Positions 8,236-14,708 of a stretch of DNA of 27,465 nucleotides are shown piece by piece (position 1 is the stretch's first letter; each line of letters opens with the position of its first letter). The translations under genes and the position numbers were made by a program. Below the pieces are notes generated by a model that was not told the origin of the DNA, made no database searches, and was given only the letters and a program-made list of their open reading frames with translations. Source of the DNA: CAVYPR01 sp052145775 (GTDB lineage: Bacteria; Actinomycetota; Acidimicrobiia; Acidimicrobiales; RAAP-2); the NCBI GenBank assembly GCA_052145775.1, contig JBKQNY010000013.1, positions 1 through 27,465 of the forward strand. The letters run 5' to 3'.

Positions 8236-8652
8236 GTGAGCGGCGAGCCACCGCTCCGGGTGCTCCTGGCCAAGGTGGGGCTCGACGGCCACGACCGGGG
8301 GCTGCGGGTGGTCGCCCGGATCCTGCGCGACGGAGGCTGCGAGGTCGTCTTCGCTGGACTGCGTCAGACCCCCGAGATGATCGCCGCCGCCGTGGTCGAA
8401 GAGGACGTGGACGTGGTCGGGGTCTCCATGCACAACGGCGCCCACCTCACCCTGGCCCCGGCGGTCGTGGGCGCGCTCCGGCAGGCGGGGTTGGCGACCC
8501 CGGTGGTGGTGGGCGGCATCGTCCCGCCGGTCGACGTGCCCGTGCTCGTCTCCGAGGGCGTGGCCGCGGTGCTCGGGCCGGGGGCCTCCAACGAGGAGGT
8601 GGTGGCGGTCGTGCGGGCCGCGGCCGGCCGGGCCGACGCCAAGGCCAGCTGA
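8236..8652 (+). CDS. B12-dependent acyl-CoA mutase, small (cobalamin-binding) subunit
   Basis: The product has 138 residues, the expected size for a stand-alone B12-binding subunit. The cobalamin signature D17-x-H19-x-x-G22 (LDGHDRG) supplies His19 as the lower axial cobalt ligand, giving base-off/His-on binding. The strand VVVGGIVP (90-97) is the other typical block. The usual S-x-L segment reads SMHNGAH (64-70), with His66 in place of Leu, a modest departure. It begins 16 nt after the large-subunit stop on the same strand, so the two are surely cotranscribed. The start is a GTG without a clear ribosome-binding site. It ends one base before the stop of the convergent SDR gene. Confidence 0.93.
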   Translation: MSGEPPLRVLLAKVGLDGHDRGLRVVARILRDGGCEVVFAGLRQTPEMIAAAVVEEDVDVVGVSMHNGAHLTLAPAVVGALRQAGLATPVVVGGIVPPVDVPVLVSEGVAAVLGPGASNEEVVAVVRAAAGRADAKAS

Positions 8653-8653
8653 C

Positions 8654-9526
8654 TCAGCCCGGGCGCAGCACCCCCGAGAGCTGGTCGGCGACCGGGGTGA
8701 ACTCGGGCATCACGAAGTCGCGTCGCAGCCAGTTCCCGCCGTCGACGACCAGGGTGTGGCCGGTCACGAACGAGGCGTAGGGCGAGCACAGCCAGGTCAC
8801 GGCCCACCCGAGCTCGTGGAGTCGGCCCAGGCGGCCGGCCGGGGACCGCCGGGCGTCGACGTCGGCGCCGGTGGTGCGCAGGGCCTGCAGGTCCTCGCGC
8901 ATGTCGGCATGGGGGAAGAGCCCCGGGGCCAGGGCGTTCACCCGCACGCCGTCGGGCGCCCACTCGACGGCCAGGGTCTTGGTCAGGTTCCCCACCCCGG
9001 CCTTGGCCGCCGCCGCGTGGGCCATGCCGGGCCCGCCGGTGAACGACTGGGTGGCCAGGATGTTGCAGATCGCCCCCGGGGCCTGCGCCTCGGCGCAGCG
9101 GCGGTGCAGCTCCTGGCTGCAGAAGAACGTCCCGTCCAGCACGATGCGGCTCACCGCCCGCCAGGCGTTGGGACGCATATCGGCGGCGAGGACCGGGAAG
9201 TTGGCGGCGGCGTTGTTGACCAGCACCCGCACCGGGCCCAGCGCCCCGGCGATCTCGTCGAAGGCGGCCGCCACCTGCTCGGGCTCCCTGATGTCGGCGG
9301 CGGCGTGGGCCGCCCGCCCGCCGACCTCCTCCACCGCGGCCACCCCGGCCAGCCGGTGCTCCTCGGTGCGCGAGACGATACCGACGGCCGCCCCCGCCCG
9401 GGCCAGCTCCACGGCGATGGCCCGGCCCAGCCCGGTGCCCCCGCCGGTCACCACCGCCGTCAGCCCGGCGAAGGTCGTGGCCGGCAGCATGGGCTGTCCG
9501 GCCGGCGGCGGCTCGGGGAGCCCCAC
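8654..9526 (-). CDS. SDR oxidoreductase, 2,4-dienoyl-CoA reductase-like
   Basis: The product is a 290-residue Rossmann-fold enzyme. It has the NAD(P) loop TGGGTGLG at 27-34, NNAA at 104-107 and the cofactor-clamping APG at 200-202. The classical active-site Tyr of YxxxK is missing: position 171 is Ala and Lys175 is kept (AHAAAAKAG). This is the pattern of peroxisomal-type 2,4-dienoyl-CoA reductases, as are LAVEWAPDGVRVNALAPG and the tail VVDGGNWL. Those enzymes use NADPH to reduce 2,4-dienoyl-CoA made from unsaturated fatty acids. GTG 9526 has GAGGGG about 7 nt upstream and starts one base after the upstream crotonase stop, so translation is coupled. A start at Met13 is possible. Another SDR activity on a CoA ester cannot be excluded. 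Confidence 0.85.
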   Translation of the reverse strand: MGLPEPPPAGQPMLPATTFAGLTAVVTGGGTGLGRAIAVELARAGAAVGIVSRTEEHRLAGVAAVEEVGGRAAHAAADIREPEQVAAAFDEIAGALGPVRVLVNNAAANFPVLAADMRPNAWRAVSRIVLDGTFFCSQELHRRCAEAQAPGAICNILATQSFTGGPGMAHAAAAKAGVGNLTKTLAVEWAPDGVRVNALAPGLFPHADMREDLQALRTTGADVDARRSPAGRLGRLHELGWAVTWLCSPYASFVTGHTLVVDGGNWLRRDFVMPEFTPVADQLSGVLRPG

Positions 9527-9527
9527 G

Positions 9528-10361
9528 TCACTTCCCCTCGAAGTGCACCGGCTGGCGCTTGGCCTTGGCGGCGTAGCCGGCCGGCATGTCCTCGGAGACG
9601 AACTGCACCGAGGCCGAGAGCGACTCGAATTTCAGGGCCTCGGCCATCCCGCGGTAGGCGAAGACGTCGATGGTGCGCTTGATGGACTGGACGGCCAAGG
9701 GCGCGTTGGCGGCGATCTCGGCGGCCAGGGCCATCGCCGTCGGCACCAGTTCGGCGCCCGACGTCACCTGCTGGACCACGCCGAGGCGCTCGGCGGTGGC
9801 GGCGTCGATGCGGCGGCCGGTCAGCGCCAGCAGCTTGGCCCACCCCGCCCCGACCTCGTGGGCCAGTCGCAGGTCCCCCCCGGCGTCGACGGCCACCCCG
9901 ACCGACGCTTCGGGCAGGGCGAAGACCGCGTCGTCGGCACACAGGCGCACGTCGCACATGAGGGCCAGCTCGAAGCCGAAGCCCAGGCAGTAGCCGTGGA
10001 CGGCGCAGATGATGGGCTGGGGCAGCTCGGAGAAGACCCGGAACCGCTCGTGCACCCAGCGGATGCCCTCGTAGTAGTTGCGCACCTTCTCGGCCGGGGA
10101 GCGGCCGGTCACCCGGTCCTCGGGCATGCCCAGGTCAACCCCGGCACAGAAGGCCCGGCCCTCGGCCTTGACCACCACCACCCGGATCCGGTCGTCGAAG
10201 CGGATCTGGTCGGCCCGCACCCCGAGCTGGCGGGAGGCCTCCCAGCTCCAGGCGTTCAGCTTCTCTGGCCGGTCCAGGGTGAGGACGCCGATCCCGTCGG
10301 CGACCTCCAGTCGGAGCTGCCACTCGTCCTCGGCCACCACGGGCGACGTCCGAAACGCCAT
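9528..10361 (-). CDS. Enoyl-CoA hydratase/isomerase (crotonase) family protein
   Basis: The product has 277 residues. Crotonase oxyanion-hole segments are GRAFCAGVDL (68-77) and GYCLGFG (123-129). Glu131 and Glu151 occupy the two catalytic Glu positions of enoyl-CoA hydratase (144 and 164 in the rat enzyme). Asp159 in VGVAVDAGG also matches Asp204 of delta3,5-delta2,4-dienoyl-CoA isomerase (ECH1). The protein could thus be a hydratase or a dienoyl-CoA isomerase. The coupled downstream dienoyl-CoA-reductase-like gene favours a role in unsaturated acyl-CoA oxidation. ATG 10361 has a strong GGAGGAGGAGGG ribosome-binding site. It is divergent from the nitronate monooxygenase-family gene. Confidence 0.88.
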   Translation of the reverse strand: MAFRTSPVVAEDEWQLRLEVADGIGVLTLDRPEKLNAWSWEASRQLGVRADQIRFDDRIRVVVVKAEGRAFCAGVDLGMPEDRVTGRSPAEKVRNYYEGIRWVHERFRVFSELPQPIICAVHGYCLGFGFELALMCDVRLCADDAVFALPEASVGVAVDAGGDLRLAHEVGAGWAKLLALTGRRIDAATAERLGVVQQVTSGAELVPTAMALAAEIAANAPLAVQSIKRTIDVFAYRGMAEALKFESLSASVQFVSEDMPAGYAAKAKRQPVHFEGK

Positions 10362-10454
10362 CGGCCCTCCTCCTCCGTCCCCCGCTCGGGGCGGTCCGAG
10401 TATCGCACGGCGGGCCGGGCGCCCCGGGGTGCGGCACCGACACCGGGACGGAAA

Positions 10455-10460
10455 TAGGAT
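10455..10460 (+). promoter_or_regulatory. Candidate -10 box for nitronate monooxygenase-family gene
   Basis: TAGGAT lies about 48 nt before the GTG start at 10508, in the divergent intergenic region. No recognisable -35 is present at 16-18 nt. The transcript would have a leader of roughly 40 nt containing the AGGAGG site. Confidence 0.35.
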
Positions 10461-10507
10461 CGGCTCTCACGCTGGACGGCGGTCGGACCGCCGAAGAGGA
10501 GGTTGTG

Positions 10508-11617
10508 GTGCACAACGATCTGTGTCGACGGCTGGGAATCGAGTTCCCCATCTTCGCCTTCACCCACTGCCGTGACGTGGTGGCCGCCGTCTCCAACGCC
10601 GGCGGCTTCGGCGTGCTCGGGGCCGTCGGCTTCAGCCCCGAGGAGCTCGAGACCGAGCTCACGTGGCTCGACGAGCACGTGGGCGACCACCCCTCCGGGG
10701 TCGACATCGTCATCCCGGGCAAGTACGAGGGCATGGGCGAGCTCGACCCCGAGAAGCTCGAGGAGGAGCTGAAGGCCATGGTCCCCCAAGGCCACCGGGA
10801 CTTCGCCAAGAAGATCCTGGCCGACCACGGGGTGCCCGAGCTCCCCGGCGGCCCCAAGCGCGAGCTGCTGGGCTGGACGGCCGCCACCGCCGCGCCCCAG
10901 GTCGACGTCTTGCTCAAGCACGAAAAGGTGAAGCTGGTGGCCAACGCCCTGGGGACCCCGCCCGACGACGTGATCGCCCAGGTGCACGAGCACGGCCTGT
11001 TGGTGGCCGCGCTGGCCGGTTCGGTCAAGCACGCCGTGCGCCACCGCGACGCCGGGGTCGACGTCGTCATCTGCCAGGGCAGCGAGGGCGGCGGCCACAC
11101 CGGCGACGTCGGCAGCATCGTGCTGTGGCCCGAGGTGATCGACGCCGTAGCGCCCCTCCCGGTCCTGGCCGCCGGGGGCATCGGCTCGGGACGCCAGATG
11201 GCGGCGGCCATGGTGATGGGGGCGGCCGGGGTGTGGACGGGCACGCTGTGGCTGACCGTCGAGGAGGCGGACATCCCGCCCCGCCAGATGCAGACCTACC
11301 TCGAGGCCACCAGCCGCGACACCGTCCGCTCCCGCTCGTTCACCGGCAAGCCCTGCCGGCTGCTCAAGAACGACTGGACCGACGCCTGGGAGACGCCCGG
11401 GAACCCCGAGCCACTGCCGATGCCGCTGCAGATGATGGTGGCCATCGAGGCGGTCTCGCGCGGCCACGCCTACCCCGAGCAGGCGGTGGACGTGAACTTC
11501 AACCCGGCCGGGCAGGTCATCGGCCGGGCCACCACGGTGAAGAAGGCCCGCGACGTGGTCCTGGGCCTGGTCGACGAGTACATCGACGCCATCCAGTCGG
11601 TCGACCTCGAAGGCTGA
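10508..11617 (+). CDS. Nitronate monooxygenase / 2-nitropropane dioxygenase-family FMN protein
   Basis: The product is a 369-residue TIM-barrel flavoprotein. Conserved blocks are the N-terminal LGIEFPIFAF, SNAGGFGVLG, GSEGGGHTG with His197 after G194-G196, and AAGGIGSGRQM followed by MGAAGVWTGT for FMN phosphate binding. Two adjacent GTG codons (10505, 10508) are possible; 10508 is preferred because AGGAGG ends 5 nt upstream. Members oxidise alkyl nitronates, but many are flavin oxidoreductases or enoyl reductases of unknown substrate. The first part of the barrel carries a longer insertion (residues 60-115, acidic and Lys-rich) than I expect in the family. Neighbours are acyl-CoA and redox enzymes, so a lipid-related role is possible. 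It converges on the aldo/keto reductase with a 22-base gap. Confidence 0.87.
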   Translation: MHNDLCRRLGIEFPIFAFTHCRDVVAAVSNAGGFGVLGAVGFSPEELETELTWLDEHVGDHPSGVDIVIPGKYEGMGELDPEKLEEELKAMVPQGHRDFAKKILADHGVPELPGGPKRELLGWTAATAAPQVDVLLKHEKVKLVANALGTPPDDVIAQVHEHGLLVAALAGSVKHAVRHRDAGVDVVICQGSEGGGHTGDVGSIVLWPEVIDAVAPLPVLAAGGIGSGRQMAAAMVMGAAGVWTGTLWLTVEEADIPPRQMQTYLEATSRDTVRSRSFTGKPCRLLKNDWTDAWETPGNPEPLPMPLQMMVAIEAVSRGHAYPEQAVDVNFNPAGQVIGRATTVKKARDVVLGLVDEYIDAIQSVDLEG

Positions 11618-11639
11618 CCCCGGACCGGTGCCGTCGGGC

Positions 11640-12662
11640 TCAGCGCCGCCGCAACGAGGTGTCCACCAGCGACGGGGGGTCCCACCCGCCGTCGACCCGG
11701 GCCAGGGTGGTGCCCGGGGGCACGATCTCGTCGACGGCGTCCAGCACATCGTCGGCCAGCACCACGTCGGCCGCGCCGAGCTGTGACTCGAGGTGCTCCA
11801 TGGTGCGCGGGCCGATGATGGCCGCGGTCACCGCCCGGTGGCGGATCACGAAGGCCAGGGCCAGGTGGATGAGGGAGAGGCCGGTCCGCTCGGCCAGCTG
11901 GGCCAAGGCCTCGACGGCGTCGAGCTTGGCCGCGTTGGCTGGCAGCGAGAGGTCGTAGCGGGCCGGGATCCGCTGGGCCCGCAGGCTGGGCGGGATCTCG
12001 CGGCCCTTGCGGTAGGCGCCGGTCAGCCAGCCCCCGGCCAGCGGGCTCCACGGGATCACGCCCATGCCGTAGCGCTGGCACACCGGAAGGACCTCGGCCT
12101 CGACGCCGCGGACCAAGAGCGAGTAGGGCGGCTGTTCGCAGACGAACCGCTCCCGGCCCCGCCGCTCGGCCGTCCACTGCGCCTCGACGATGGCCGAGGG
12201 TGGGAAGGTGGAGCTGCCCACGTAGCGCACCTTGCCCGCGTGCACCAGGTCGCTCAGCGCCCCCAGCGTCTCGTCGATGTCGCAATCGGGCTCGGGCCGG
12301 TGGATCTGGTAAAGGTCGATCCAGTCGGTCCCCAGCCGGCGGAGGCTCGCCTCGCACTCGCGGACGATCCAGCGCCGCGAGTTGCCCTGGTGGTTCGGGT
12401 CGGTGCCCATGACGCCGTGGACCTTGGTGGCCAGCACGACGTCGTCGCGCCGGCCCTTCAGGGCCTTGCCCACGATCTCCTCGGACTCCCCGGCGGAGTA
12501 GACGTCGGCGGTGTCGACGAAGTTGATCCCCGCATCGAGGGCGCGGTGGATGATCCGGACCGACTCCTCGTGGTCGGGGTTCCCCCAGGCCCCGAACATC
12601 ATGGCCCCGAGGCACAGGGGGCTGACCCGGACACCGGTCCGGCCGAGCTGGCGCAGTTCCAT
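11640..12662 (-). CDS. Aldo/keto reductase
   Basis: The product has 340 residues and is an NADPH-dependent (beta/alpha)8-barrel oxidoreductase. The catalytic tetrad is complete: Asp50, Tyr55 (FVDTADVY), Lys80 (LATKVHG) and His121 (YQIHRPEP). The N-terminus MELRQLGRTGVRVSPLCLG and the C-terminal IIGPRTMEHLESQLGA place it with the YghZ/Tas-like bacterial branch that acts on small aldehydes and ketones; the substrate is unknown. ATG 12662 is preceded by TAACCT with a 6-nt gap, so the transcript is probably leaderless. It is divergent from the nitroreductase-family gene, which shares the short promoter region. Confidence 0.92.
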   Translation of the reverse strand: MELRQLGRTGVRVSPLCLGAMMFGAWGNPDHEESVRIIHRALDAGINFVDTADVYSAGESEEIVGKALKGRRDDVVLATKVHGVMGTDPNHQGNSRRWIVRECEASLRRLGTDWIDLYQIHRPEPDCDIDETLGALSDLVHAGKVRYVGSSTFPPSAIVEAQWTAERRGRERFVCEQPPYSLLVRGVEAEVLPVCQRYGMGVIPWSPLAGGWLTGAYRKGREIPPSLRAQRIPARYDLSLPANAAKLDAVEALAQLAERTGLSLIHLALAFVIRHRAVTAAIIGPRTMEHLESQLGAADVVLADDVLDAVDEIVPPGTTLARVDGGWDPPSLVDTSLRRR

Positions 12663-12668
12663 TCGCGC

Positions 12669-12703
12669 AGGTTAGCGACACCGCCGGCGTACGTGTCTAG
12701 CCT
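12669..12703. promoter_or_regulatory. Overlapping divergent promoters, aldo/keto reductase and nitroreductase
   Basis: On the minus strand TAACCT (12674-12669) lies 6 nt before the aldo/keto reductase ATG, with TAGACA (5 of 6 matches to TTGACA) 19 nt upstream. On the plus strand TAGCCT (12698-12703) points to the nitroreductase gene, giving a leader of about 40 nt. The minus -35 and the plus -10 share the same bases, so the two genes may compete for RNA polymerase. Confidence 0.45.
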
Positions 12704-12748
12704 CGGTCGTGGCGGGGCGCCGACCGGTGGCCCGCCGGGAGGCTGGAC

Positions 12749-13411
12749 ATGGACCTGCACGAGGCGCTCTACACGACCCGGGCCATGCGTCGCGTCCGGC
12801 CCGACCCGGTCCCCGCCGACGTGCAGGCCCGGATCCTCGACGCGGCCATCAGGGCCCCGAGCGGCGGGAACCAGCAGAACTGGCGGTTCCTGCTCGTCGA
12901 CGACCCGTCGGTGAAGGAGCGGCTCGGCCCCCTCTACCGTGACTCGGTCGACCAGCTGTGGAAGACCATCTACGCACCCCTCATCGCCGAGGCGGCCGCC
13001 CACCCCGACGCCCCCGAGACGGCGCAGATGGTGCGGACCCAGCGCTCGGCCCAGTGGCTGGCCGACCATTTCGAGGAGGTCCCGCTCTTCCTCTTCCCGT
13101 TCTGCCAGCACGACCCCACCGGCGGCTCCATCTACCCCGCGGTGTGGAGCGCCATGCTGGCGGCGCGGGCCGAGGGCGTCGGCAGCTGCCTCACCGTGGT
13201 GCTCGGCGTCTTCAACCTCACCGAGACCCTCGAGATCCTGGGCGTGCCCGGCGACGAGGGCTGGGTGCTCTCGGGCTGCGTGAGCTTCGGGTACCCCACC
13301 GGCCGGTGGGGGGTGGCGGCCCGGCGGCCGGTCGGCCAGGTCACCTACCGCAACCGCTGGGGCACCGGGGCCGGATTGGAGCTGGACGGACCTCTCTGGC
13401 CCCCCGGCTGA
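12749..13411 (+). CDS. Nitroreductase-family FMN protein
   Basis: The product has 220 residues, typical of the nitroreductase fold, which binds FMN as a homodimer and reduces quinones, nitro compounds or flavins with NAD(P)H. FMN-contacting segments are TTRAMRRVRPD (9-19) and APSGGNQQNWRF (36-47). The GVGSCLTVVLG block in the C-terminal half and the closing SFGYPTGRWG are also family-like. ATG 12749 follows GGGAGG at a 6-7 nt gap. Its neighbours, a nitronate monooxygenase-family protein and an aldo/keto reductase, make a small redox/detoxification group, though each has its own promoter. The substrate is not predictable. Confidence 0.9.
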   Translation: MDLHEALYTTRAMRRVRPDPVPADVQARILDAAIRAPSGGNQQNWRFLLVDDPSVKERLGPLYRDSVDQLWKTIYAPLIAEAAAHPDAPETAQMVRTQRSAQWLADHFEEVPLFLFPFCQHDPTGGSIYPAVWSAMLAARAEGVGSCLTVVLGVFNLTETLEILGVPGDEGWVLSGCVSFGYPTGRWGVAARRPVGQVTYRNRWGTGAGLELDGPLWPPG

Positions 13412-13459
13412 ACCGGACGGGCGGCGACCCCACCCCGCCGACCTGCGGTGACGCGCCGG

Positions 13460-13481
13460 CGGGCCCGCCGCGGCGGGCCCG
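13460..13481. repeat. Perfect 22-bp GC palindrome
   Basis: CGGGCCCGCCG (13460-13470) is directly followed by its exact reverse complement (13471-13481). Flanking bases (GCGCCGGC on the left, GGCCGCCGGGCGC on the right) extend the folding potential. It lies between the nitroreductase stop and the promoter of the solute-binding protein. It could be a terminator stem without a T-run or a dimeric repressor site; sequence alone does not decide. Confidence 0.5.
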
Positions 13482-13539
13482 GCCGCCGGGCGCTCGCAAG
13501 GGGCTCAGGGGGCGGCACCCTGTTTTCGCATCGGTCTCC

Positions 13540-13545
13540 TAGTGT
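13540..13545 (+). promoter_or_regulatory. Candidate -10 box for solute-binding protein gene
   Basis: TAGTGT lies 47 nt before the GTG start at 13593. The implied leader of about 40 nt contains the GGAGGA site. No good -35 is seen. The palindrome at 13460-13481 lies some 60 nt upstream. Confidence 0.3.
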
Positions 13546-13592
13546 GCAGCCCTCACCGACGAGCACCGTCGGTGGAACCGCTGGAGGAAACC

Positions 13593-14675
13593 GTGGCAGA
13601 CACGAACCGTGCCGTCCGTCCCAGGCGACGCACCGCGCTGATGGCCGCCCTGGCCACCGGCGCCCTCGGCGCCGCCCTGCTCACCGCCCCGCCCGCCGGC
13701 GCGGCGCAGCAGCTGCATAAGAGCTCGGCTCCGCCGCTCGTGGTCTACTCCTCCGAGGGCTACGACACCCTGGTCGTCCGCGACTTCGAGACGAAGACCG
13801 GAATCCCGGTGCATCTCGAGACCAAGCCCCTGGCCAGCCTGGCCGCACAGATCCAGTCCACGATGAGCGACCCGACGTGGGGGGTCGTGTGGACCGACGG
13901 ACCGACGGTCTTGGCTACCCTGGACGACGAGCACCTCCTGGTCACGCACCTCAAGCCGACCGCCGCGTGGAACGCGCTCGGCAAGCGGGCCCTGCCCAAG
14001 GACCGCAGCTTCGTCCCCACCGGGGTCACCCTGGCCGCAGCCCTGCTGTACACAAAGACCGTCGTCACCTCACCGCCCACCTCCTGGCGGCAGCTCTTGC
14101 AGCCGAAGTGGAAGGGACAGATCGCCATGACGACACCGGCGCAGGTCGGCTCGACCTACCCGTTCCTCGCCGGCTTGATCGCCCAGGCGGGCGGGACGAA
14201 GGACGTCGCCAAGGGGGAGAAGTACTTCACCCGCCTCAAGGCGAACGGCCTCGTGGTTCACCCCTCCACCGGCCAGACGGTCCAGGCGGTCACCTCCGGC
14301 AAGACCGAGCTGGCCCTGCTGCAGAGCTCGGTGGCCGTCGGTGCCCAGCACCTCGACCCGAAGCTGGCCGTGTCCTACCTGCCGTCGGTGACCATCCTCC
14401 CCTCGACCGTCGCTGTCGACGCCAAGGCCCCGAAGAAGGAGCGGACCGAGGCGGAGAAGTTCATCGACTACGTGCTGTCACAGCCCGGGCAGAACGCCAT
14501 GCAGGCCGGCACACGGTACGACGAGTCGAACTACTACCCGGTGGTGAACGGCGTGCAGTCGGTCGCCAACCTCCCTTACATCGGCACAATTCCGACGACG
14601 TCCATCACACCGTACGTGTGGGCGAAGCGCCAGACGGCCATCACCGCCTGGTTCGTCCAGCACGTCGCCAAGTGA
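13593..14675 (+). CDS. Secreted ABC transporter solute-binding protein (family 1, Fe3+/thiamine-like)
   Basis: The product has 360 residues. GTG 13593 is chosen because GGAGGA (13583-13588) precedes it and it places the signal peptide at the N-terminus. Residues 1-37 form an export signal (RPRRR, then a hydrophobic stretch) with likely cleavage after AGA near residue 37. The three arginines allow a Tat signal but the motif is not perfect. No lipobox Cys is present, unusual for an actinobacterial binding protein. The mature part begins with a strand typical of family 1 binding proteins (PPLVVYSSEGYD) and has TDGPTVLATL, TSWRQLLQPKWKGQIAM and EAEKFIDYVLSQPGQ, matching iron(III)/spermidine-type proteins. 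No permease or ATPase gene is beside it, so its transporter is elsewhere or it acts alone. The ligand is unknown. Confidence 0.85.
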   Translation: MADTNRAVRPRRRTALMAALATGALGAALLTAPPAGAAQQLHKSSAPPLVVYSSEGYDTLVVRDFETKTGIPVHLETKPLASLAAQIQSTMSDPTWGVVWTDGPTVLATLDDEHLLVTHLKPTAAWNALGKRALPKDRSFVPTGVTLAAALLYTKTVVTSPPTSWRQLLQPKWKGQIAMTTPAQVGSTYPFLAGLIAQAGGTKDVAKGEKYFTRLKANGLVVHPSTGQTVQAVTSGKTELALLQSSVAVGAQHLDPKLAVSYLPSVTILPSTVAVDAKAPKKERTEAEKFIDYVLSQPGQNAMQAGTRYDESNYYPVVNGVQSVANLPYIGTIPTTSITPYVWAKRQTAITAWFVQHVAK

Positions 14676-14708
14676 ACCCGTTGGCGTAGGGCGGGCGGGG
14701 CGACCCCC

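Noticed and set aside
6201..8273. Very long minus-strand ORF opposite the mutase genes
   Set aside because: Gly/His/Val-rich shadow of the strongly biased plus-strand coding sequence.
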